From Candidatus Polarisedimenticola svalbardensis (GTDB taxonomy: Bacteria > Acidobacteriota > Polarisedimenticolia > Polarisedimenticolales > Polarisedimenticolaceae): 48,759 nucleotides of DNA. The notes beneath the pieces are model-generated. The model saw only the letters and a list, made by a program, of their open reading frames with translations. It did not search any database and was not told the DNA's origin. Position numbers and translations under genes: made by a program. Shown piece after piece: positions 41,754-48,759 of this stretch; the first letter of the stretch is position 1, and each line of letters opens with the position of its first letter. The stretch lies in NCBI GenBank assembly GCA_014764515.1, contig JACXWD010000004.1:30768-79526 (forward strand), read 5' to 3'.

Positions 41754-43370
41754 ATGAAATCAAAGGGATGGAGAATCTTTCTGCTCGCTGTGATCGCCGT
41801 TGCGTCGTTCACCCAGCTGTCCGCCGCGGCGCTTGAGCCGGGCACCTATGTGCCGGGCCGGGTTCTGGTGAAATTCAACGGTTCAGTGGATGCTGACGCC
41901 CGGTTGGCGATCCACGGCCGGGTCGGCACACGGATCGCCCAGCGGTTCCGCCTGGATGCCGATCTGCAGATGGTGACCTTTCCGGAAGAACTGGATCTTG
42001 GACCGATCCTGGACTTTTACCAGAGCTTGCCCGAAGTGCGCTACGCCGAACCGGACTTCATCTACCACACCCAGGTCATCCCGGGGGACGCTCGCTTCGG
42101 TGAACTGTGGGGCATGCACAACACCGGCCAGAGCGGGGGCGCCTTCGACGCCGATATCGATGGGCCGGAAGGTTGGGACGTCAACACTGACGCCGCCCAG
42201 ATCATCATCGGCAGTATCGATACCGGCATCGACGTCAACCATGAAGACCTGGCCGGCAACATCTGGGTCAACGCCGACGAAATCCCCGGCAACGGCGTGG
42301 ATGACGACAGCAACGGCTACATCGACGACGTCAACGGGTACGATTTCTACAACGGCGACTCCAACCCTTACGATGACCACAGCCACGGCACCCACACCAT
42401 GGGCACCTCCGCCGCCCGAGGCGATAACGGCATCGGTGTTGCCGGTGCAGCGTGGTCGGCCAGGATCATGGCCCTGAAGGTCTGCAGCGCAGGTGGCAGC
42501 TGCAACGTCAGCGCCGCAATCGCAGCCACCGACTACGCCACAGAGAACGGCGCCCGCCTCACCAGCAACTCCTGGGGAGGTGGTGGGTTCGGCCAGGCGA
42601 TGAAGGACGCCATCGACCGGGCCGACGCCGCCGGTGTGCTGTACATCGCCGCCGCCGGGAACAACGGCAGCAACAACGACGCCAGCGCCTTCTACCCGGC
42701 GTCGTACGCCAGCCCAAACATCATCTCGGTGGCCAGCATCGACCGGTTCGGCGGAAAATCCAGCTTCTCCAACTACGGCGCCACCTCGGTGGACCTGGGC
42801 GCACCGGGCAGCTCGATCCTGAGCACCACACCCGGCAACGGCTACAGTACCTTCAGCGGCACATCCATGGCCTGCCCACACGTCACCGGCGTGGTGGCCA
42901 ACATCATGGGATTCAACCCGAACCTTGCCCACACGGAGTACAAGGACATCGTCATGGCTTCCGTCGTTCCCAGCGACGCCATGGCCGGCCGGACACTGAC
43001 CGGCGGCGTGCTGAACCTCAGGAACGCCCTGGACCAGACCCCGCCTGTGATCATCCCTCCCGGCAACAACCCGCCGGTGGCCGATCCCGGCGGCCCGTAC
43101 AAGGGACGTGCGTTCAAGGCGATCACCTTTGACGGATCCGGCTCCTTCGATCCCGACGCCGCGGAACTGTCCGATTACGTCTCGACCTACGTCTGGGACT
43201 TCGGCGACGGCAGTGTCGTCTCCACATCCACTCCGACCACAACCCATATCTACGGCGCCGGAAACAACGACTACGTCGTCACCCTGACGGTGAAGGACAG
43301 GTACCGCATCTCCGGCGATCCGGTGACCACCACCTGCAGGATCCGTGGAGGAGGCCGTAAAGCCAAGTGA
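41754..43370 (+). CDS. Secreted subtilisin-like serine protease with PKD domain
   Basis: A 538-residue S8 peptidase. Residues 1-25 are a signal peptide. Residues 30-105 form an inhibitor I9-like propeptide (VPGRVLVKFNGSVDADAR). The catalytic triad is Asp156 (IGSIDTGID), His211 (SHGTHTMG) and Ser371 (SGTSMACPHVTG). AAAGNNGSN holds the oxyanion Asn. Residues 440-530 are a PKD domain (VWDFGDGSVVS, YVVTLTVKD). AAGGGGG six bases before the ATG at 41754 supports the start. It degrades protein outside the cell and shares its stop base with the next gene. Confidence 0.95.
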   Translation: MKSKGWRIFLLAVIAVASFTQLSAAALEPGTYVPGRVLVKFNGSVDADARLAIHGRVGTRIAQRFRLDADLQMVTFPEELDLGPILDFYQSLPEVRYAEPDFIYHTQVIPGDARFGELWGMHNTGQSGGAFDADIDGPEGWDVNTDAAQIIIGSIDTGIDVNHEDLAGNIWVNADEIPGNGVDDDSNGYIDDVNGYDFYNGDSNPYDDHSHGTHTMGTSAARGDNGIGVAGAAWSARIMALKVCSAGGSCNVSAAIAATDYATENGARLTSNSWGGGGFGQAMKDAIDRADAAGVLYIAAAGNNGSNNDASAFYPASYASPNIISVASIDRFGGKSSFSNYGATSVDLGAPGSSILSTTPGNGYSTFSGTSMACPHVTGVVANIMGFNPNLAHTEYKDIVMASVVPSDAMAGRTLTGGVLNLRNALDQTPPVIIPPGNNPPVADPGGPYKGRAFKAITFDGSGSFDPDAAELSDYVSTYVWDFGDGSVVSTSTPTTTHIYGAGNNDYVVTLTVKDRYRISGDPVTTTCRIRGGGRKAK

Positions 43371-44791
43371 TGGCAACCTTACTCCGGATAGTGTTGCTCG
43401 TGGCCGTCCTGTCCGCCATGCTGGCGGGCGGGGCGGCCTGTGCGGCCGTATTCACCGTGGCTGGCGACGGCTCAGGCGATTACAGTTCGATCCAGGCTGC
43501 CATCAGCGCAGTCGGCAACGGCGACGAGATCGTGGTGCAGCCGGGGCGCTACCACGAAACGGTGAACTTCCTTGGGAAGGCGCTCACGGTCCGGAGCAGC
43601 GCCGGCCCGGCCAACACCTGGATCTTCCTCGAAGAGCAGACCAGGATCATCAACCTGAATGGAGACAGCACTCTGGAGGGGTTCACAATCACCGGAGGAA
43701 AGGCGCGGGTCGGGGGCGGTATCTGGGTGACGGACGGGGCCTCTCCGACCATCCGCGGCAACATCATCGAAGGGAACATCGCCGAATGGAACGGGGTCCT
43801 GCCGGCGTTCGGTGGCGGCATCGCCGTGGACCCGTTGTGCGAGCCGGTCATCACCCGCAACGTCATTCGCAACAACCTGGCGCTGGGAGACACCCAGGGG
43901 TTCTATGCCTACGGCGCCGGGATAGACCTGGCTGATGATTCCACCGCAATCATCGAGAACAATATTATCGAGAACAACAGCACTACCGATTCCGGGGGCG
44001 GAGTCTCTCTGGGGGTCGCCGGTGTGACCACGCCTGTTTCCATCGTTCACAACACCATCATCGGGAACCTGGCGGGACAGGGTGGAGCAACCACCTCCAT
44101 ATTCGGAGGCGGCATCCTCCTGGAAGTGGACTCCTCGGCGACGATCCGCAACAACCTCATCGTCGACAATGATGCCACTGCCACCGGGCAGGGCGGCGGG
44201 ATTCACTTCTTCTCCAACGGCTTGCAGGGCATGACCTACGAAAGCAACGATTTTGACGCCAATATCCCGGACGACTGCGCCGGCCTGCCGGGATCCAAAT
44301 GCTCTAGCGGTCAGTTCGCAGTCGCGCCCCTGTTCCTGGATCCGGCTGCAGGTAATTATCGGCCCCGTTCCGACTCACCGATCCTGGACCTGGGAACGGC
44401 AACCGGTGCGCCGGCGCTGGACGCCGACGGACAGGCAAGATCCGCCGATGGAGATCTGGATGGGATCGCCGCACCGGATCCCGGCGCCTTTGAGAATCAA
44501 CGGGAGACCACACGGCTGTCGTTCCAGGACTCCATTTCCCTGACATGGGACGGAAGTATCAATCCTGCGGTCCGGTTCGAACTGTATCGCGATGATCTTG
44601 CCGCTCTAGGCTCGACCCTGCTGGGAGCCTGCCTGGAGCCCGACCTTGCCGCTACCGGTGCAACAGACGGCACCGTACCGGCAGTCGGGGGTGGATCGCT
44701 TTACCTGGTACGAGGAGTGGACATTGCATCCGGTCGACTTGGATTCGGGTCCGACAAGACCGAGCGGCTGGCCGCGACCGAGTGTCCCTGA
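43370..44791 (+). CDS. Secreted right-handed parallel beta-helix protein
   Basis: A 473-residue exported protein with a signal peptide (about residues 1-26). Residues 35-330 are a beta-helix: GSGDYSSIQAAISAVGNGDEI opens it, followed by turns of the type GFTITGG, PTIRGNIIEGN, PVITRNVIRNN and TIRNNLIVDND. DPGAFENQ closes the helix. The last 90 residues resemble a fibronectin-like tail. The fold binds or cleaves polysaccharide or simply sits at the surface. The ATG at 43370 overlaps the protease stop (TGATG); a GTG three bases earlier is possible. GGAGGAGG is 15 bases upstream. Confidence 0.88.
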   Translation: MATLLRIVLLVAVLSAMLAGGAACAAVFTVAGDGSGDYSSIQAAISAVGNGDEIVVQPGRYHETVNFLGKALTVRSSAGPANTWIFLEEQTRIINLNGDSTLEGFTITGGKARVGGGIWVTDGASPTIRGNIIEGNIAEWNGVLPAFGGGIAVDPLCEPVITRNVIRNNLALGDTQGFYAYGAGIDLADDSTAIIENNIIENNSTTDSGGGVSLGVAGVTTPVSIVHNTIIGNLAGQGGATTSIFGGGILLEVDSSATIRNNLIVDNDATATGQGGGIHFFSNGLQGMTYESNDFDANIPDDCAGLPGSKCSSGQFAVAPLFLDPAAGNYRPRSDSPILDLGTATGAPALDADGQARSADGDLDGIAAPDPGAFENQRETTRLSFQDSISLTWDGSINPAVRFELYRDDLAALGSTLLGACLEPDLAATGATDGTVPAVGGGSLYLVRGVDIASGRLGFGSDKTERLAATECP

Positions 44792-44806
44792 AATTCATGG
44801 GACCGA

Positions 44807-45184
44807 TCAGGCGGCGTCGCGTTTGCTCTCCAGCTCCACCAGCGCTTCCCGCCAGATGATCACGTCCTTGTCGGTGGCCGGGTAGAACAGGACACCGCAA
44901 ACCGCACCTTCCGAATCATCCGGGGTCAGGTGCATCACCAGCATATCGCCGTGGACCTTGCGATCGTTCATGTTCATGGTGGCGTACCGCACGGTCCGGC
45001 CGAACTCCAGGCCAGGTAGATCGTGGATCAGCCGGAAGGCTGTACCGCTGGTGCTCAGATCACGGAGAGGCATACGACAGGGAATCCCGCCGGGAGCCGG
45101 AAAATTGAATTCGACTTCCCAGGTTTCACCCTTGGGAAAGTTCAGGCGACGGGATTTACGGCGGCAGTTGGGAGACTGGGGCAT
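44807..45184 (-). CDS. PilZ-domain protein
   Basis: A 125-residue protein consisting of one PilZ domain. RRKSRR at residues 8-13 and LRDLSTSGTAF give the RxxxR and D/NxSxxG motifs that bind c-di-GMP. It has no output domain, so it would act by binding another protein. GGAGG eight bases before the ATG at 45184 supports the start; the GTG three codons earlier would overlap that site. It may sense c-di-GMP to control surface functions, which is inference. It is convergent with the beta-helix gene, 15 bases apart. Confidence 0.85.
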   Translation of the reverse strand: MPQSPNCRRKSRRLNFPKGETWEVEFNFPAPGGIPCRMPLRDLSTSGTAFRLIHDLPGLEFGRTVRYATMNMNDRKVHGDMLVMHLTPDDSEGAVCGVLFYPATDKDVIIWREALVELESKRDAA

Positions 45185-45203
45185 GAGCGTCACCTCCTGC
45201 GGA

Positions 45204-45416
45204 TCAGCCGACGAACGCCGGGATTACCTTGTGGCATTCCGGACAGGCGCAAACATAGCCGCGCCGCGGCAGGGACGAGGTGAAATTCACCCGGGTGCGC
45301 AACAACCTCACGATATGAACCGTCTCCAGCATCGCGGAGCAGTGCGGGCAGCCGACTGCCGATTCCAGCTGGTAGATCGCTTCGGCCTCGGTCTGGGGTT
45401 CCATCGACTGTTCCAC
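45204..45416 (-). CDS. Small zinc-ribbon protein
   Basis: A 70-residue protein with two knuckles, VGCPHCSAMLETV and CACPECHKVIPAF, which would hold one zinc ion. The GTG at 45416 has GGAG eight bases upstream; an ATG four codons in is possible. The upstream gene edge is divergent from the D-serine-dehydratase-like gene, and it lies 19 bases before the PilZ start, so the two are probably co-transcribed. Function unknown. Confidence 0.7.
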   Translation of the reverse strand: MEQSMEPQTEAEAIYQLESAVGCPHCSAMLETVHIVRLLRTRVNFTSSLPRRGYVCACPECHKVIPAFVG

Positions 45417-45589
45417 GGATCCTTCTCCTTGAAAGCAGTTGCCTCTCAGTAAAAACTTAAGTCCCGGTATTCAAGATGCAAGTCCATCAAACCTAAAAAT
45501 AAGCTAAATTGCTAAACCGGCGGTGTTTTCTGGTTATTCGGAAGGTACAATCGGCCTCCAGCCCTGATAACCAACGGAGGAGCAAGGAG

Positions 45590-46699
45590 ATGCCGGCAGT
45601 TCTGGATCTACCCGGTCCGGCCGCCCTGGTGGACCTGGACCGCCTGGAGCGGAACATCCGCCGGATGTCCGACCTGGCGGACCGCAACGGAGTACGGCTC
45701 CGACCTCACGTCAAAACCCACAAATCGGTGGAGATCGCCCGACTGCAGTTCGGCGGCGAGACCGGCCCGGTAACCGTCTCGACCCTCTCGGAAGCGGAGC
45801 ATTTCGCACAAGCCGGCTTCCAGGACATCACCTACGCCGTTCCCCTGGACCCGGCGATGCTGGATCGGGCCGCCGCCCTCGCTGAGCGGATCGACAGCCT
45901 CAACCTCCTGATCGATCACCCGGACCTCCTGGAGGCGATGGAGCGGCGGGGAGGCCGGCCGCTGCGCTGTTTCCTCAAGGTCGACTGCGGGTACCACCGG
46001 GCCGGCGTAGACCCGGACTCAACCACTGCCCTCGATCTGGCCCGCCGCATTGCAGCCTCCTCCGCCACCGGTTTCGAAGGAATCCTGACCCATGCCGGTC
46101 ATGCGTACCGTTGCCGCAACCGGACCGAGACTCTCGAGGTGGCCGGGGAAGAGCGGGACGCCATGGTCCGTTTCGCCGGAAAGCTGCTGGAGGCCGGCAT
46201 CCCGGTTCCTGAAATCAGCATCGGATCCACACCGACCCTGTCGGCAGTGGATCACCTCTGCGGGGTCACCGAGATCCGCCCCGGCAACTACGTCTTCTTC
46301 GACCGGTTTCAGGCGGCCATCGGCTCCTGTGAACCGGCCGATATCGCCTTTTCCGTCCTTGGTTCGGTCATCGGGGTCTATCCCGATCGATCCGAATTCC
46401 TGATCAACACCGGGGCCATGGCGCTTTCCCGGGATCCGGGAGCGGACCACCTGGACCCTGGGTTCGGATTCGGTGAAGTGTTCGATCCGGAACAGGGTGA
46501 ACGCCCTGCGCTGGGGATCGTGACCTCGTTATCCCAGGAACATGCCGTTGTCCGGGCCGACGGAGCAACGCCCACTCTCGGCGCCCGGGTTCGGGTCACA
46601 CCGAACCATTCGTGCCTGACCGCAGGCCTGTTTGACCGGTATTATGCGGTGCGGGGAACCCGGGTAGAAGGATCGATGTTTCCCTGCCGGGGCTGGTAG
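45590..46699 (+). CDS. D-serine dehydratase-like / D-threonine aldolase-like PLP enzyme
   Basis: A 369-residue fold-type III PLP enzyme. The cofactor lysine is in LRPHVKTHKS (probably Lys42). AALVDLDRLERNIRRM and FLKVDCGYHRAGVD are family marks, and GSTPTLSAV binds the phosphate. Near the end TPNHSCLTAGL (His340, Cys342) matches the His-x-Cys zinc pair of D-serine dehydratases rather than the His-x-Asp of D-threonine aldolases, so ammonia release from D-serine is the better guess. GGAGG nine bases before the ATG supports the start, and TACAAT at 45546-45551 is a possible -10. Its stop is one base from the convergent response regulator stop. Confidence 0.88.
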   Translation: MPAVLDLPGPAALVDLDRLERNIRRMSDLADRNGVRLRPHVKTHKSVEIARLQFGGETGPVTVSTLSEAEHFAQAGFQDITYAVPLDPAMLDRAAALAERIDSLNLLIDHPDLLEAMERRGGRPLRCFLKVDCGYHRAGVDPDSTTALDLARRIAASSATGFEGILTHAGHAYRCRNRTETLEVAGEERDAMVRFAGKLLEAGIPVPEISIGSTPTLSAVDHLCGVTEIRPGNYVFFDRFQAAIGSCEPADIAFSVLGSVIGVYPDRSEFLINTGAMALSRDPGADHLDPGFGFGEVFDPEQGERPALGIVTSLSQEHAVVRADGATPTLGARVRVTPNHSCLTAGLFDRYYAVRGTRVEGSMFPCRGW

Positions 46700-46700
46700 C

Positions 46701-47102
46701 TCAGAGCTCTCGCCTCTGGCCCGCCGCAAGTCCTGCACGGGTTGAAGCCTTGAAAGTCGCCGAAACCACCGAGGACAGTTCACACGGTTTGTGGATCACC
46801 ATACCGGCACCGGCCAGCAAGGCCTCGTTTTCATCCACCGGGCTGTCGCTACCGGTAAGCAGGATCGACTCCAGGGAACCGTTCAGCTTCCGGGCATAGC
46901 GGATGACGTCGAACCCTTTGCCGTCAGGGAGTACCAGATCGGTGATCAGGACCTGGTAAGGGTACTGATTCAGCATGTTCTGGGCCTCGGCCACGCTTTT
47001 GGCCGTATCGACCTGGTAGCCCTCCTCGCCCAGAACCATGCGCAGGCTCATCCGCATGAGCCTCTCATCGTCCACAACGAGTAACCGGGTTCTGGGAGCC
47101 AA
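46701..47102 (-). CDS. Stand-alone response regulator receiver protein
   Basis: A 133-residue CheY-like receiver domain with no output domain. Asp11/Asp12 (VVDDE), the phosphorylated Asp55 (VLITDLVLPDG), Thr83 (LLTGSDS) and Lys105 (IHKPCE) are all present, so it should be phosphorylatable. The TTG at 47102 with GAGG six bases upstream gives the family start; an earlier TTG at 47150 adds sixteen unlike residues. No histidine kinase is adjacent. It could relay a signal to motility or to the cytochrome gene it is divergent from; neither is shown. Confidence 0.88.
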   Translation of the reverse strand: MAPRTRLLVVDDERLMRMSLRMVLGEEGYQVDTAKSVAEAQNMLNQYPYQVLITDLVLPDGKGFDVIRYARKLNGSLESILLTGSDSPVDENEALLAGAGMVIHKPCELSSVVSATFKASTRAGLAAGQRREL

Positions 47103-47240
47103 AGCGCACCTCTGTTGCTGGAAATAAATACGATGCAAAAATGCAGCCAACGATAAGGATTATCTCGGAACAACCGGCCATCATCGTCCCCGTTAAGAAG
47201 CGGTTGACGGCGAGCTGCGACAGGGTTGCGTGTTCCTCGG

Positions 47241-47264
47241 AAAAGCCATACCGGTGTGGCTTTT
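47241..47264. repeat. 24-base near-perfect palindrome in the response regulator leader
   Basis: AAAAGCCATACC pairs with GGTGTGGCTTTT with one mismatch. It lies between the likely minus-strand promoter and the receiver gene start, so it could be an operator, an attenuator hairpin, or a terminator with a short T run in either direction. Confidence 0.5.
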
Positions 47265-47298
47265 CAGGGATCGGCCCTGAAGCCAATGCGTCGCCGTA

Positions 47299-47304
47299 AT
47301 TATA
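47299..47304 (-). promoter_or_regulatory. -10 box of the response regulator promoter
   Basis: A perfect TATAAT on the minus strand stands in the AT-rich block about 195 bases before the TTG start. No good -35 at normal spacing is seen (TTTAAT at 17 bases, TTGTTT at 20). Confidence 0.35.
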
Positions 47305-47407
47305 ACTATTGAATATTAATAATTAAACAATGTATTTCTAAAATAACCCATTGACGACCTTTCCCGCAGGGTTGATTGGTCATATCACCCACCTGGGGAA
47401 TCCTCCG

Positions 47408-47436
47408 CTGAACCAACTATACCGACTAACTATAAT
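47408..47436 (+). promoter_or_regulatory. Candidate promoter of the OmcS-like cytochrome
   Basis: A perfect TATAAT at 47431-47436 has CTGAAC (three of six) at 47408-47413, 17 bases upstream. The transcript would carry a leader of about 240 bases before the ATG at 47686. Confidence 0.4.
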
Positions 47437-47685
47437 TGCGTTAACTTTTCCCCAAATTCAGGGCCGTTTCCGGCCTGTGAAGGCCTGAACAAGTTGTGCA
47501 CGGTTCTTGCAATACATCGCTCCCTGGACACAAGGCTTTACGGAAACAGGGGCCACACAATGGTGCGAGACCTTAAAACCGAACCGCGACTCAGCCTTCA
47601 CCAGGTGTGGTCTGAAAATTTGACGACGGAAGATTCGCGGGCTTCCCGAGTCGTAAAAACGACAGAGTTTTTCAAGGAGGGTACG

Positions 47686-48732
47686 ATGAAGAAGGTATTG
47701 TTCATCCTCGCCGCCCTGATCATCATCGCAGCGCCGACAATGGCGTTCCATGATGAAGGCGTGGCTCACTGCAACGGCTGCCATACCATGCATAACAGCC
47801 AGGACGGCGCGTTGGTTGATGCCGACAGCCCCCTGGGCAACGCGTATCTGCTCACCGATGCCGACCCCAGCGATGTCTGCATCGCCTGCCACGATCACAT
47901 CGAGCACACTCTCGGTACCGATCCGCTGGCCCCCCCGGCACTCAAAGGCGCCGGCAACTTCGTGTATCTGCTCGAAGACAACCTGAATGACGGCCACAAC
48001 GGCGCCCTGAACCCGATCGGTGGCGACGCTGCCGGTCACAACCTGGCTGCCCCGGGCCACGGTATTGCTCCGGACGCCACCCTGACCTCCGCCCCCGGCG
48101 GCACCTTCCCGGCCTCCGTGCTGGGCTGCACTTCCTGCCATGACCCCCACGGCAACGCCAACTTCCGGTTCCTGTACGGCATCGGTGGTGTCCAGGACGG
48201 CCTGGCTACCTTCACCAACCCGGCCCCGGACGCAGAAGGCCTGAGCATGTTCTTCGGCTCCGAGTCCCAGACCTCCCACACCGCCTACCAGGGCGGCATG
48301 AGCGCCTGGTGCGCCAACTGCCACGGCGACTTCCACCAGGAAGCCGGCGGCCGGCTCGAGCACCCCTCCGGATCCACCATCGGTGGCTCCGTTGCCAACA
48401 CCTACAACCTGTACAACGGCACCATCGACCAGCTGGGCGGCGTCCAGGCAACCGCCTATCTCGCGGAAGTTCCGTTTGATGATGCGGCCAACACCACCGC
48501 CGGCACCGCCGGCCCGACCGCCGGCAGCCAGGTCATGTGCCTGACCTGCCATCGCGCCCACGCCACGTCCGCTCCGGACGCCGGCCGCTGGGACTTCAGC
48601 GTAACCTTCCTCCACGAGGACGGCCTCGAATCCGGTTCCTACGCGATCCCGGATCCGTACGCCAACCTGAACCAGCGTTCGCTCTGCAACAAGTGTCACA
48701 ACAAGGACGCGGGTGACGTCAACCCGTTCTAG
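47686..48732 (+). CDS. omcS: OmcS-like hexaheme c-type cytochrome
   Basis: A 348-residue exported cytochrome with a signal peptide at residues 1-20. Six CxxCH heme sites start at Cys29, Cys65, Cys148, Cys209, Cys285 and Cys334. The order and the flanking words (HCNGCHTMHNSQDGA, APGGTFPASVLGCTSCHDPHG, GGMSAWCANCHGDFH, QATAYLAEVPFDD, CLTCHRAHATS, SLCNKCHNKDAG) follow Geobacter OmcS closely. OmcS polymerises into extracellular filaments that carry electrons to minerals. This protein is about 80 residues shorter. AAGGAGG stands five bases before the ATG. No porin-cytochrome genes are in view, so export through the outer membrane is not explained here. The gene is complete, 27 bases from the window end. 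Confidence 0.88.
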   Translation: MKKVLFILAALIIIAAPTMAFHDEGVAHCNGCHTMHNSQDGALVDADSPLGNAYLLTDADPSDVCIACHDHIEHTLGTDPLAPPALKGAGNFVYLLEDNLNDGHNGALNPIGGDAAGHNLAAPGHGIAPDATLTSAPGGTFPASVLGCTSCHDPHGNANFRFLYGIGGVQDGLATFTNPAPDAEGLSMFFGSESQTSHTAYQGGMSAWCANCHGDFHQEAGGRLEHPSGSTIGGSVANTYNLYNGTIDQLGGVQATAYLAEVPFDDAANTTAGTAGPTAGSQVMCLTCHRAHATSAPDAGRWDFSVTFLHEDGLESGSYAIPDPYANLNQRSLCNKCHNKDAGDVNPF

Positions 48733-48759
48733 TCCTTCACGCACAGTACGACTACCAGA

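Larger units (their letters stand above)
47103..47685. other. Long divergent intergenic region
   Basis: This is the only gap of more than 300 bases. It holds a near-perfect palindrome at 47241-47264, an AT-rich block at 47295-47345, one minus-strand and one plus-strand -10 of perfect TATAAT sequence (47304-47299 and 47431-47436), and a GC-rich multi-stem stretch at 47460-47490. The plus frame stays open from 47494 into the cytochrome gene but has no coding features. The region looks regulatory. Confidence 0.7.

Noticed and set aside
47494-47510. Sigma-54-like site GTGCACG-N4-TTGC before the cytochrome gene
   Set aside because: The spacing is right, but the essential GG of the -24 element is TG, and no activator gene is near.
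47510-47685. GEMM-I cyclic dinucleotide riboswitch in the cytochrome leader
   Set aside because: I looked for the CACGCACAGGGCAAACC and GGGACGCAAAGCC cores by eye and did not find them.
47494-47685. Upstream in-frame extension of the cytochrome gene
   Set aside because: The frame is open, but the strong ribosome site and the signal peptide begin at 47686.
1-48759. rRNA, tRNA, CRISPR arrays, IS transposases, prophage or toxin-antitoxin genes
   Set aside because: No sequence or gene of these kinds was recognised on either strand. A tRNA could still be missed by eye.

Overview
The window is a stretch of GC-rich bacterial chromosome packed with 45 protein genes and one candidate small gene. I recognise no rRNA, tRNA, CRISPR array, insertion sequence or prophage. 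The gene set fits a Gram-negative, non-photosynthetic bacterium that lives on amino acids and peptides. Evidence for this is a multiheme outer-surface-type cytochrome, a secreted M2 peptidase, a secreted subtilase, a pseudopilin-derived protein, a PilZ protein and undecaprenyl phosphate recycling. An Acidobacteriota-like or deltaproteobacterial-type lineage is my best guess. That is inferred from gene content only, and no marker gene settles it.

Layout. 1-3685: the 5' part of carbamate kinase, a short-chain dehydrogenase, mannose-6-phosphate isomerase and a long class V aminotransferase. 3686-3751: a long REP-like inverted repeat. 3760-9554 (minus): a tightly overlapping operon of an RND/MMPL exporter, UppP, ThiL and an aromatic amino acid decarboxylase. 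9742-12528: ornithine aminotransferase, a Cys-rich protein, YjbQ and a small membrane protein. 12547-21878 (minus): a long co-directional run. In transcription order it is a CdsA-like protein, a PlsC/thymidylate-kinase-like fusion, RfbB, a hemerythrin, a fused SpmA-SpmB-type protein, a candidate small RNA or peptide with a terminator, a C4 zinc-ribbon coiled-coil protein, RNase HI, YggS, a DivIVA-type protein and imidazolonepropionase.

21974-27927 is a sugar phosphate cluster: zwf and pgl on plus, then glk, tkt and an esterase on minus, the two sets meeting tail to tail. 27963-33484 holds a secreted kinase-like protein, a CDGSH protein, a zinc alcohol dehydrogenase, an M2 peptidase and glutamate dehydrogenase. 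33492-37268 is a fused 5-oxoprolinase whose last codons lie inside a second REP-like repeat (37258-37349). 37407-41563 holds a chimeric pseudopilin protein, a small secreted protein and a coupled operon of a ClpX-like ATPase, a membrane protein and endonuclease III. 41754-48732 holds a subtilase with PKD domain, a beta-helix protein, a PilZ protein, a zinc-ribbon peptide, a D-serine-dehydratase-like enzyme, a receiver-only response regulator and an OmcS-like hexaheme cytochrome.

How the genes may work together: the secreted proteases and oxoprolinase would feed amino acids into glutamate (ornithine aminotransferase, imidazolonepropionase, oxoprolinase), glutamate dehydrogenase would oxidise it, and electrons could leave through the OmcS-like cytochrome. 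This chain is inferred. The strongest items for a second look are the OmcS-like cytochrome and its leader, the signal-peptide protein fused to a headless pseudopilin, the PlsC fusion with a broken P-loop, the two REP-like palindromes, and the unexplained transcript at 16394-16533.
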